Assembly (NCBI GenBank): GCA_025765615.1
Contig: JAIVFJ010000012.1
Coordinates: forward strand, 186,001 to 250,000
Reading direction: 5' to 3'
Length of the DNA stretch: 64,000 nucleotides
From: Zopfochytrium polystomum
Taxonomy: Eukaryota > Chytridiomycota > Chytridiomycetes > Chytridiales > Chytridiaceae
Shown in pieces: positions 52,525 through 61,989 of this stretch (the stretch's first letter is position 1; each line of letters begins with the position of its first letter). Position numbers and translations under genes: made by a program. The notes beneath the pieces are model-generated. The model was not told the origin of the DNA and did no database searches. It saw only the letters and a list, made by a program, of their open reading frames with translations.

Positions 52525-52561
52525 CCGACAAACATTAGCAACAACAACAACAACAACAACA
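52481..52561. repeat. (AAC)n trinucleotide repeat
   Basis: AAC repeats occupy 52481-52523 and 52538-52561. In the frame of the following gene they would encode poly-Asn and then poly-Thr. They precede the favoured start codon (52865) and so are probably untranslated; further CAC and CAA/CAG repeats lie at 52719-52741 and 52768-52800. Confidence 0.9.
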
Positions 52562-52864
52562 ACGAAAGAATCAACAACGGCTTCTGCTTCTGCTTCTGCA
52601 CCATCGAGATCGCTCGGCACCGCCGCCGCCGCCGCCCTCGCCGTCGCAACTGCACCTGCACTCGCAGTCGCCCCAGGACGAGACGAATTTGCATCGGACA
52701 ACCCCCTGCACGCGCCACCACCACCACCACCACCACCACCACAGCCGTGCTCCCACACCGACGCAGCAGCAACTACAACAGCAACAACAGCAACAGCAAC
52801 ACCCACCGCCACCTCTTCTTCTTCTGCAGATTCAACAACTAATACAACGGCTTCACCCGCAAAA

Positions 52865-54334
52865 ATGGCACCGGCCGCGAAAAAGGGCCCGCACGGTCCC
52901 ACCTCTTCCTCTTCTTCGTCCGACTCCTCACCATCTTCCACCATCACCGCTGACACCTCCGCCGCCGCCGGCGGCAGCACTGCGCACGAAGTCACATGCT
53001 CCGCGCCCGTCAACATTGCCGTCATCAAGTACTGGGGAAAGCGGGACGAGGCGCTCCTGCTGCCGACAAACTCCTCGCTCTCCGTCACCCTCTCCCAGGA
53101 CCACCTCAAGTCCACAACGACCGTGCGCCTCGTCTCGCCGTCGGCGGCCGCAACCGGCGCGACCGTCCGCGACCGCATCTGGCTGAACGGCAAGGAGGAG
53201 CAGGTCTCTGCAAAGCGTCTCTCCAACGTCCTGCAGGAGGTGCGCCGGCTGCGCCGCAGCATGGAAGCCGGCGACGCCACCCTTCCGCGCCTGGCCGACC
53301 TGCCCCTGCACATTGCTTCAGTCAACAACTTTCCCACCGCGGCCGGCCTCGCGTCCTCGGCGTCCGGCTTCGCGTGCCTCACGTTTGCGCTGTCGCAGCT
53401 CTTCCATCTGCCCCTGACGCCGGAACAAGTCTCGCGCATGGCGCGCGTCGGCTCCGGCTCGGCCTGCCGGTCGCTCATGGGCGGCTTTGTCGCGTGGGAC
53501 ATGGGCACGCTCGCGGACGGTTCCGACTCCATGGCGCGGCAAGTCGCGCCCGAGTCGCACTGGCCGGACATGTGCGCGCTGGTTCTCGTGGCGTCGGACG
53601 CGAAAAAGGAAACCGGTTCGACCGAGGGCATGCAGCAGACGGTGCAAACCTCGGCGCTGCTCGCCTCCCGCGTCGACCGCGTCGTCCCCGCCCGCATGGC
53701 CGAGATGGAGCGCGCCGTCCGCGCCCGCGACTTTGACGCGTTCGCGGAAACTACCATGCGCGACTCGAACCAGTTCCACGCTGTCTGCCTCGACACGTTC
53801 CCGCCCATCTTTTACATGACCGACGTCTCGCGCGCCGTCGTCGCACTCGCATCCGCGTACAACGCCGCCGCGCACGCGATCGACGTTGAAGAGGGCGGCG
53901 AGCGGTCGCCAAGGCGGTTCCGTGTCGCGTACACCTTTGACGCGGGACCCAACGCGGTGCTGTACGCCCTCGCCAGCGACGTCCCCGAGATCCTGCGGCT
54001 CGTCGACGCGCACTTTCCCCCGCCCGCCGACGCCGCCGGCGCTGCAGCCGCCGCCCGCGCCGAATACTACGGGCGCGCGCTGCACCTCGTCGACGAGGCG
54101 CCGTCGGCCGCCGCGGCGGCGCGGCTGGAGAAGATCGAGGCGGCGCTGGCGCAGCGCGGCGGCATCGCGGCGCGGACGCAGCCGCCGGGCAGCCTGACAC
54201 GGCTGATTTACACGCAGGTCGGCGACGGCCCGCGGCTGCTTGCGCGCGGGTGGAGCGCCGACGTGTCGCTGCTGGGCCAGGACGGGCTGCCGAGAGTCGT
54301 GGCGGGAAGCAAGCGGCAGGCGGCGGCGGAGTGA
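52865..54334 (+). CDS. MVD1: diphosphomevalonate decarboxylase
   Basis: This GHMP-family enzyme uses ATP to convert mevalonate diphosphate to isopentenyl diphosphate, the last step of the mevalonate route to sterols. After a Ser/Ala-rich lead of about 40 residues come the conserved SAPVNIAVIKYWGKRDEALL with LPTNSSLSVTLSQDHLKSTT, the ATP loop NNFPTAAGLASSASGFACLT, VGSGSACRSLMGGFVAW, SDAKKETGSTEGMQQTVQTS, MRDSNQFHAVCLDTFPPIFY and AYTFDAGPNAVLYAL. All catalytic landmarks are intact. The gene has no visible intron, unlike most neighbours, and is very GC-rich. The start at 52865 (AAAATGG, good context) gives 489 residues. The open frame extends upstream to another ATG at 52442 in poor context, which would add a 141-residue tail of Asn and Thr repeats. 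Insertions of Ala-rich sequence near 54030 lengthen it beyond the usual 400 or so residues. Confidence 0.94.
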   Translation: MAPAAKKGPHGPTSSSSSSDSSPSSTITADTSAAAGGSTAHEVTCSAPVNIAVIKYWGKRDEALLLPTNSSLSVTLSQDHLKSTTTVRLVSPSAAATGATVRDRIWLNGKEEQVSAKRLSNVLQEVRRLRRSMEAGDATLPRLADLPLHIASVNNFPTAAGLASSASGFACLTFALSQLFHLPLTPEQVSRMARVGSGSACRSLMGGFVAWDMGTLADGSDSMARQVAPESHWPDMCALVLVASDAKKETGSTEGMQQTVQTSALLASRVDRVVPARMAEMERAVRARDFDAFAETTMRDSNQFHAVCLDTFPPIFYMTDVSRAVVALASAYNAAAHAIDVEEGGERSPRRFRVAYTFDAGPNAVLYALASDVPEILRLVDAHFPPPADAAGAAAAARAEYYGRALHLVDEAPSAAAAARLEKIEAALAQRGGIAARTQPPGSLTRLIYTQVGDGPRLLARGWSADVSLLGQDGLPRVVAGSKRQAAAE

Positions 54335-54745
54335 AAGGGGATCGATTCGTTCGTTCGTTCGATGCTGTTGTTTGCGTTTGCGTTTGCTCCCTGAATGGTT
54401 TTTTGTTCTCTCGTTCTCCTTCTTTACTCCTCCCTGGGCCGGTTGCTGCGTCCGTGTTTGGTGCTCGTTCTTTCCTCCACTCTTCTTTTTTTGGCTGTTT
54501 TTTTCTTTATTCTCGCCTCGCTTGAACTTGGGCTCTACCAAAAAAAAAAAAAAAATACAAAGAAACACTCTTCCCGCAATCAAGAGAAGCCGTCCCCAGA
54601 AAGAAGTGCGTTTTCGCTCCGCGGCCTCGCACACTGCTCCCGCGAACCCCCGCAAACAAAAACGAGTCGCGCGACCGCCCCCGCTTTTCCCACTTTCGTC
54701 TCCAACCGGCTCTCTCTTCGTTTCCTGTATTTTTGATTTTTCCGT

Positions 54746-55694
54746 TCAAATGCTCGTCGGCTTTGCAAACAGCGACTCGAGCTCCTCCTCGCTGCACCCG
54801 CACTTGTACATGTCGCCGACCTTGGAGCAGTCGAACTTTGGCTTCTTGAGCCGCTCGTTGACCACGTTGTGCACCTTGCACGCCCACTGCGACAGCCCGT
54901 CGCGGTTCGTCACGTTGGGCGGGTGCTTTTCGAGAACGAGCTTGAAGTGGCGCGCGCTTTTTTTTGAAGAAAAGGTCGTCGGTTAGCGGTGGGGTGGCCC
55001 AACACCAACGAGGTGAACAACCACAAACAAAATAAAAAAGGCTCACCACTCGCCGCACGGGTACACTTGCGCAAACGAGTAGATGAAATCCGTCATCGTC
55101 GTCTGCTGCGCGGACGTCGGCTTGTACGGGTACTTGCCCGCCATAGTGTGGATCAGCTTCCACGCCGCGCGACCCAGCTCGGCTCTAATTAGGGTGAAGG
55201 CCCGGTCAGATAGGCATGGGAAGGGAAAGCGAAAAAAGACCGGGGGGACGTCTCTTTCGTTACTTTAGCGTCTCGTTGCCCATCTTGCTCATCATCGGGT
55301 CCGCCGGCTTCCTCGACCCCGCCCCCGAATCCGCCCCCGAATCCGCCGCCGCCGCCGCCGCACCGCCCACAGCCTCCTCCTTGCCCTTGCCCGCACCACC
55401 ACCACCGGCGCCGCTGCCGCCGCCGCCGCCCGCCTTTCCTCCGCTCCCGCTGCTGCCGCCGCTGCTCCCGCCGCCCAGATCGAGGTCCATCATGTCGCCG
55501 CCCACGCCGACCAGCGATCCGCCTGTGCGGCCCGCGGCGTCTTTTGCGCCGCCGCCTGCGGACGCGGCGGCCAGCTTGGACTGCTGCTGCGAGGCGTTTG
55601 TGGCGAGGATCGTGATCATGGCGATGATCATGATGGCGAGGACGACGAGGAAGAGCGGGCGCATGCGCGGGCCGCCGGCGGTCGGGGGAGTCAT
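54746..55694 (-). CDS. ERV2: FAD-linked sulfhydryl oxidase, Erv2-like, ER type II membrane-anchored
   Basis: Exons 55694-55264, 55184-55047 and 54956-54746 join in phase to 259 residues. A short N-terminus is followed by a signal anchor (RPLFLVVLAIMIIAMITIL), a Gly/Ala-rich linker of about 110 residues and the ERV/ALR domain: AELGRAAWKLIHTMAGKYP, FIYSFAQVYPCGECARHFKL and WACKVHNVVNERLKKPKFDC, then YKCGCSEEELESLF. The active CGEC pair, spanned by an intron, the structural CX16C pair, the HNxVN FAD-binding motif and a C-terminal CGC shuttle pair are all there. A membrane anchor and CGC tail mark it as Erv2-like (ER lumen, passing electrons from PDI to O2) rather than mitochondrial Erv1. The Gly-rich linker is longer than in yeast Erv2. 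Confidence 0.93.
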
Positions 55695-55928
55695 GATGGT
55701 GCGACGGGCGAGGAGGGGAGAAAGGTAGGTGGTCGCTGTAAGTGTCTTGAGGGAGTGGGCAGTCTTTTGCCAAGTGATTTCCTTTTGACTTGGCTCCCGA
55801 GAGTGGAAGGTGCGCCTGGAAACTGTGAGGAGAGCGCGTAGAGGTGAAGAGGACGAGGAGGCGCCGCCGCGGTTGCCTCCGAGCTATTTACAAATTTGAG
55901 AAAAAGTGCCTACGGTGGGCTTCAGAGA

Positions 55929-56115
55929 GGATAACCAACGAACGAATGCGGCAATAGTCTTGAAGGCAAAAGGCCAACAACACCTTCGCCATAAAACTAC
56001 ACCGAGATTGTCAAAATCTATACGCAAGATATGGTAGCGCCCAGGCCTGGATTTGAACCAGCGCCCTACTGCAACGGAGCGCGAACTCAACTCCGTTACA
56101 ACTGGGCTACCCAAG
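55929..56115 (-). mobile_element. tRNA-derived SINE-like repeat, copy 1
   Basis: On the minus strand the repeat starts with a tRNA-like head (56112-56032) that has a perfect internal B box GGTTCAAATCC (56059-56049), a T-arm stem (CTGG/CCAG) and an acceptor-like pairing GGTAGC/GCTACC. The body shares ATAACCAACGA, GAATGCGG, TCTTGAA and GAGATTGT with copy 2 about 370 bp away. No poly-A tail was identified. Confidence 0.6.
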
Positions 56116-56304
56116 CTAACGGAATGAATTGTTCTGGGCAACATTCTCTAAAGGCATTGACCACAGTGCCGAGAAACGTCGCATCCAATCATGGCCCTCC
56201 CACTCTCCAAGCTCGGTAACTGGACGCGAGACCCCGCCACTCCCTATGAATAATAGGGCTCATCGTCGAGAACGCGAATAGCCTGGCGTTTGCGACTGCG
56301 TTGC

Positions 56305-56500
56305 GGATAACCAACGACGAATGCGGTAATGTTCTTGAAAGCAAGGTGAAGGCGTAGTGTTGTCCATCGAATCTCGCCCAATAGGCCTATCGAAACCTTT
56401 GTCACAAAAAACCACACGGAGATTGTGAAATGTTACCCAAGCGAGAAGATTGCGCCCAGGTTTGGGGTTGAACCATGACCGCGAGTCCATAAGGCTCCGC
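56305..56500 (-). mobile_element. tRNA-derived SINE-like repeat, copy 2
   Basis: Same orientation and order as copy 1: body beginning GGATAACCAACGACGAATGC (56305), then GAGATTGTGAAA, then GCGCCCAGGTTTGG with a B box GGTTCAACCCC on the minus strand (56474-56464). The body is about 45 bp longer than in copy 1, and the outer half of the tRNA-like head differs (a CGGAGCCTTATGGACTCGCG stretch), so the copies are old. Confidence 0.58.
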
Positions 56501-57114
56501 AGACGGAAAAACACGAGCTGAGCGCATTAGTCTGGATTTGAATACACTCTCCAATTTAATACCGCCCAGAGAGGTTTGACACCGCCTAATAAAAACCATA
56601 TTTGGAACTCTTGTTCGACCCCACGAGCAACCAAACCAATCGGCGCTTGTCATGGAATATCAAATGCTGTAATTTGACCATGACGGCGGTATAGAGAGGT
56701 GGGCCTTGTCACGAAGATGACTCCATACGGCGGCCAGGTTGGAGGAGAGAGCCAGGAGGATGGCGGTTCAGTGTCAAGGCTTGCTGTAGGCGGTGGTTGC
56801 CCTTGTGATGATGGCTTGGGTGGTTCGATTTTGCAGACAGTGTGCCCAAACGCACAAACACGTTTGATTGTCATCAGGGACCCCTATATCATCTTCCTCG
56901 TCCCATATTGCTTCCCACCGTTAGCTTGCGGACCTGGAGTGGAAGAGTACCTATTCTCCCCGCTCCCAAAAAAAAAAAAAAAAAAAAAAAAAAATAAGAA
57001 AATCGCAGCGGATAAACTAATCTTAAAGCAGACAACACTCCGCCGTCTTTCAAACTCCGCAAACCCCTTGCGATAAATCCACCAAAGAGCGAGACAAAGT
57101 CTTCGGCCGTTACC
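56501..57114. other. repeat-flanking intergenic region upstream of the oxidase homologue
   Basis: An A26 tract (56969-56994) lies about 120 bp upstream of the start codon. A stretch at 56590-56650 contains TGTTCGACCCC, loosely like a B box on the plus strand, but no second copy was found. No gene is supported. Confidence 0.4.
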
Positions 57115-60100
57115 ATGCTCGGGCCGCGAGGCAACGCATCGAAAGAAGATAACGGCTCGATAGCTGCAACAAGCGAAGACGACGACATGGTTAGCGCTAG
57201 GGACACGCCCAGCCCTTCTCTATCCTCCTCCGAGCCCAAAGGCAGGCCAGAGATCTGGAGCCCGCCTCCAGACCACATTCAATCAGATTCGCGAGCGGCC
57301 ACCATCACCACCGACGACAGAGCTTCTTCAGCGCTGGCGGAATCTAGCTACGACGATCGATACAGCCCCGACGGTGTTTACAACAACTACCTCCCAGACC
57401 CGACCTTCCAAGGCCTCAAACCCCCCGCCTACAGTCGCGACCCATCCCCGCTCCCCGGCGCAGGACCCCCACGGCATCCGTACAGACCTTCGCAGAGCCC
57501 ACTGCCCATCGCCCTCCGCGGATCGCCCTCCGCCAACCCGTTCCTCAAGCGCCACCTCCACTCCATCTTCTCCAACGTCTCCTTCGGCACCGGGGGCGAC
57601 CACACGCCGCGCCCGCGCAGCCTCGACTCACACATGTCCGGCACCGTCGACTGGGCGAAATCAGATCGCGACACGGTGCTGGAGGCCAGCACGGACAGCA
57701 GCCGCACCAACAGCCCAACCCACCGCACCGCCGCCGCCGCCGCGCCCGCCGCGGGTCCCGCCGTTCACGGCGCCTGGGACAGGGCCACGACGCCGAGCCC
57801 CGCGGCAGCGGGGTACCCGGACCACCACAGCGACCGCAGCCCGGTCGCCGACAGCCCCGCCGGCGGCGGCCGGTCGACGCGGCGCCGCCCTCCGCACCCT
57901 GCGGCGCTAGCGACCGGGTTCCCGCCCCCCGCCGCGGGTCGGGGCCATGCGGGTGCGCAGCCCGTACGGGACCGTCGGGTACGCCGGGCCGGGGAACTTT
58001 GGGCGGCACCCACCGCCGGCGTCGCCCGACGGCGGCAGCGGCGGCGGGTCGGCGGCGGGGTGGGACGACGCGAGCGCGGGCACGGGGCGGCGGCGGGGTG
58101 GCGGCGGCACGCCGGAGGTGCAGGAGGCGGAGGACGATCGCGGGAGCGGGGAGGGGGAGGAGGGGACGGCGATGGGAACTGTGGCGGCGGGCACCGACGG
58201 GGCGGGGGTTGTTGAGATCTGGGGGTATGCGGGGGATGAGGAAAAGAAGCCGGCGGGGAAGACCTCGGGGGCGGTGGCGACTGTCGGGGCCGACTCCGGG
58301 CTCTGAAAAGAGTCCGGCGGCGGCGGCAGGGACTTCTGTGGCGCGACCGGCGCCCGCTGCGTCGCTGGTGCCCGCGGTAGTGGCGGCGAAAGCGCGGGAG
58401 GACTCCCCTGGCCGCGGGTGGTGGACGCTCGCGCAGAGGCGAGCCCGCGGGCGGCAGGACTCGGACAACACGGTGCCCGCGCTGTCGGACCCGCAGTCGC
58501 GGTACGGTACGATCCGGAGCGTGTCGGAGAGCCTCGGGGACGTGGAAGACGAAGTGGAGGGTGGATCCGGAGTGCCGGGCGACCGCGCGGGTGCCGCCGA
58601 GGACAAGGTTCAGCAGAAACACCGGTTCCGAAAGTGCATCTGCATGATTGTGCTGCTGCTGCTGCTCATCCTCGCCGCTCTTGCGGTGATCATTTACGTG
58701 GCCCGCCAGGCTCAGTCGTCATCAGCTTCCGCGAATTCAAAGGGGACTGGAAACACGACGACGTCGAGTGGCGCACCAGCACCGACAGCCGCGCCGTTGC
58801 CCTTCAGTGTGCTTTCCTATTCAGAATCAAGCAGCGCTGGCGCCCTGCGGGGGATGGAAATAGCCTACAGAGAAAATGAGGTAACTGGTCGGTACGACCT
58901 TGCAAGTGGCGGCGGATCTCACGTGGTTGGGAGTATGGCTGCCTTAATGGTTTCTTCGGGTAAAGTTGTGCTGGTAGAGCGACAGCAGGACGCGACGGCG
59001 GGACCGAACAGGACGACGATGGCCGTCGAGTACGACTACGGATCTCAGGAAGTGCAAGATATTCGGATGGAGGAAAGCCTCGCGTATGGCTGTGGTAAGC
59101 GGTAGTTCTCTATTCTTAATAGACTGCCCCCTAACGGACCGGACCTCTGTTCATTTAAAGGTGGGATTTCACCCGATGGGCGTCTCATCATTCTCGCAGC
59201 GGGAGACGGCGGCAAAAACGTCAAGACGCTCAACGCCACGGGCGCACCACTCTCACCTGCAACGGCCGAGTGGGTGGATAGCAGGTTCTCATTGCAGGTA
59301 ACCCTCTCGACTTTTGCTGCTGTGCCCAACTTTGGCTGATTGATTGCCCTTCGAATTTGTTCTCGAAATTCATAATTCCCACTTTGAAGGCCGACCGAAG
59401 GTAAGCGTTTTTCGCCGCAAGTCAAGAAACCTTGAATGCTGACGAATGTTGGGCGGGAAATTTCGCAGATATTCCACATCCATTGCCCTCCCAGACGGTC
59501 GCATGCTAGTGCTCGGAGGAGTTCCTCAAGAACTGCCCAGTCCTCCACCCTCCATCCTTGCATCAGCCGAGATGGTCCCACCGCTATCGACGGATTCGCT
59601 CGTTCAGACCCCCCTCCTTCGAGATGCCGCGATCACGAGCACCCGGCCGGTTTCGGTTCTACTTCCGTCGGGGCGGATATTCATCCTCTTCGGAAACAGG
59701 TCCAGCGTTCTCAATCCGTCGACATCGACGAGATCCCCACCGTGGGCGCAGTCGGAATACTTTCTGTGGACTCTGGCCGGAAGCCCGCCGTCGCAATCCA
59801 ATGGTACGATTCAAGGAGGGTCGTGCATCCAGAGGAATCAGACTGCGGCTGGCGAAGCTTCGCTCCGATACGGACCATGCGACGATGTTGGCGCGCTCGC
59901 CTGACAATCAGAACGGAGAGCTTGCTGCACCAGCCGGGCCGTCGGACGGCACTACAATTTCTCTTTCAGCGGCAGCAGGCGCCGGCGCTTTTTTCCTTTG
60001 GCCCCGGTCCAATGGTGGGCTCAAGACGCAAAATGCAGCGCATTTTCTCATTGTGAATTCTGTGGGGCGCGATTGCGTCACCGTCGCTCCCGACGGCCAA

Positions 60101-61453
60101 AATCTAACTGTGAGTAGTCCATAAACCAGCAAAACCGAGATATAAGTTGACAGCCTTTTGGTTTTGCTATGGACTAGTTCAACAAATGCATTGATTCGAC
60201 GAGTCAAGTATTTGGTTGGAATAGCGTCGAACTCTGCTTTTGTCCACATCGCCTCTGGAAAGTGCATGGCAGCCTTATCCGAAGGCTCCTTGATTGTCAG
60301 GTTAGGGCTCAAAAGTTCACACACACATTATGTAACAGTCTCTGACAACGTGTCTCTGAACCGTACTTTTAGAAACTGCACCAACTCTGCGTCGGAGCGG
60401 CTTTCCGTGCTCACTAGCGGGGCATACTTCGAGTATCCTCGCCTGCCAACGTTAACCACGACGGCTTCGTCCGTCCTTCTTCCTCTTGACCCGGCCAACG
60501 GTTATCAAGCAGAAGTTTTGCTTTGTGGGGGCTCCGTTCCCGGCGCCACGAAGGCCACGTCCGCAACGTCTGCCTGTGCGATCCTTCAGCCCGACTCACC
60601 CGACACTGCGTGGCGCACAGTCGACCCGAAAAACGCAGTGATTCCGCGAAACTCAACCACGGCAGGCACGGCCACCGGAGGACTCTTGACACCACGGGTT
60701 ATGGGCGACTTGATTCTCCTGCCTGACGGAACGGTCCTTCTCCTCAACGGATGCACCGACGGCGCTGCCGGGTCCGGTCTCAGCGGCACGCCCAACCTCC
60801 AAGCGGAGCTTTACATCCCCTCGCTGAGGCGAGCAGCGTTGCTCAACTTGACCAGTTCAAACGATACCGCCGCGTGGGTTCCGTTGAACAGCACCCAGAT
60901 CCCTCGGCTTTACGGGTCGACGGTCACGCTTCTTCCCGACGGCCGCGTGATGGTCACCGGATCGTCCGCGGACGCAGACACCTCAAAGTCGACAATGACA
61001 GGCGAGACTCGCGTCGAGTACTTTTCTCCGCCGTACTTGACGCAGACGGCCCTTCCGAGGCCCGTGATCGGAGGCATATCCAGCAGCCCAGATACGCCAC
61101 CAATATCCGGCAAGCCGCGGTGGTCGTACAATCAGCCCTACACGGTCAACGTCTCGCTTTCCCGGACGGCCGTCTCCCCGGCAAGCTCGCCGGTCCTGGA
61201 TTTCTCGCTGTACCGCCCCGCCCTGCGCACAGGCTCGCGCGGTTTTGGCGAGCAGCTCGTGTGGCTGCAAACGAACGGGACGCAAGGCGCCGGAGGCGAC
61301 GGTTTGTCGGCGTTGGTATCGGTGGTGGCCCCTCCGACGCCCGAGGTGGCCCCGCCCGGGTGGTACCTCCTTTTTGCGGTTGTGTCGGGCATCCCGTCCG
61401 TCGGACAGTGGATTCAAATAGGCAGCAGCTTTGGCGCTTTTTCTTCTGTATAG
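57115..61453 (+). CDS. type II membrane-anchored copper-radical-oxidase (glyoxal/galactose oxidase) homologue, probably inactive
   Basis: A Ser/Pro/Gly-rich N-terminal cytosolic part (57115 to about 58600) leads to a signal anchor at 58637-58708 (CMIVLLLLLILAALAVIIYV). An outer kelch-type beta-propeller and an E-set end (DUF1929) follow, as in glyoxal and galactose oxidases. Visible parts are YGCGGISPDGRLII (cross-linking Cys), RRYSTSIALPDGRMLVLGGV (cross-linking Tyr), FEYPRLPTLTTTASSVLLPL, VMGDLILLPDGTVLLLNG, IPRLYGSTVTLLPDGRVMVT and PPGWYLLFAVVSGIPSVGQW. In active enzymes the copper ligands are Tyr-His in RLYHS and a His in a later THS motif; here the sequence is RLYGS and RTGSRG. An 11-nt exon (59390-59400) and several other introns occur. 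Frame breaks near 57900 and 58300 and at 59700-59900 leave parts of the model unresolved. Confidence 0.75.
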
Positions 61454-61989
61454 CAAAATTTGCTTCTGATCGGTCGTATTTAGTGTTTAGTGTTTTTATC
61501 AGTCTCCTGCCAATCGGTTCCCCCACTTCTAGTATTTGTAATGATTTATTGAGGGTCTCCTTTTCCCGTCCCACCCCCCTCCCCTCGGTATTTATGTTCC
61601 CTTGTTCTTTGTCTGCTGTTACCAAAAAGCTTGTTGCTAGCACCTCGTCCTCAGTGTTATTTGCAGCCCTCGCTCCCAGCCCCTCGGCCCTGGCCTTCCA
61701 CAAAAGGTGTCCATACATGAAAGGTGTTTCATTAACATGAAAAATGAAAGTGTGGCCCGCCCATGGCACCAACTCCGCAATATTTTGAGCAGGCCAATTC
61801 TGACCGGTAACTGGTAGGAGCTCCCAAGCAATGTATTTATGGTTGAAAGAGAGACTTACTCAATGACTGACAAGGACGGGGTGGCACCAAAGACAGACAA
61901 GTCTGCCTTTCTTTCTTTTTGTTCTTTCTCTCTTCTCTCCCCCTTTTCCAACCCACACCACACTCGGCCGTCGAACAGCAGCCAGAACC
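61454..61989. other. intergenic region between the oxidase homologue and NOC3
   Basis: Nothing beyond the presumed oxidase 3' end and the NOC3 promoter is visible. A pyrimidine-rich stretch (about 61904-61950) lies just before the NOC3 start codon. Confidence 0.4.

Noticed and set aside
52381..53808. 475-codon minus-strand open frame opposite the decarboxylase
   Set aside because: It is a shadow of a GC-rich gene: its reading is Ala/Val/Glu-rich repeats complementary to poly-Asn and GCC codons, with no domain.
53318..54655. 445-codon minus-strand frame across the decarboxylase 3' half
   Set aside because: Arg/Gly/Val-rich antisense of a strongly conserved GHMP-kinase-family gene; no motif.
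56032..56112. Functional tRNA gene on the minus strand
   Set aside because: The B box and T arm are good, but the acceptor stem has mismatches, the anticodon-like loop is 11 bases and the D arm is not proper; a related degraded copy lies nearby. A SINE head fits better.
56969..56994. A26 tract as the tail of a processed retrocopy
   Set aside because: No coding or repeat sequence directly upstream could be linked to it, and no target duplication was found.
57545..58606. Long minus-strand frames opposite the oxidase linker
   Set aside because: Arg/Pro/Ala-rich antisense products of GC-rich sequence with no splice or domain support.
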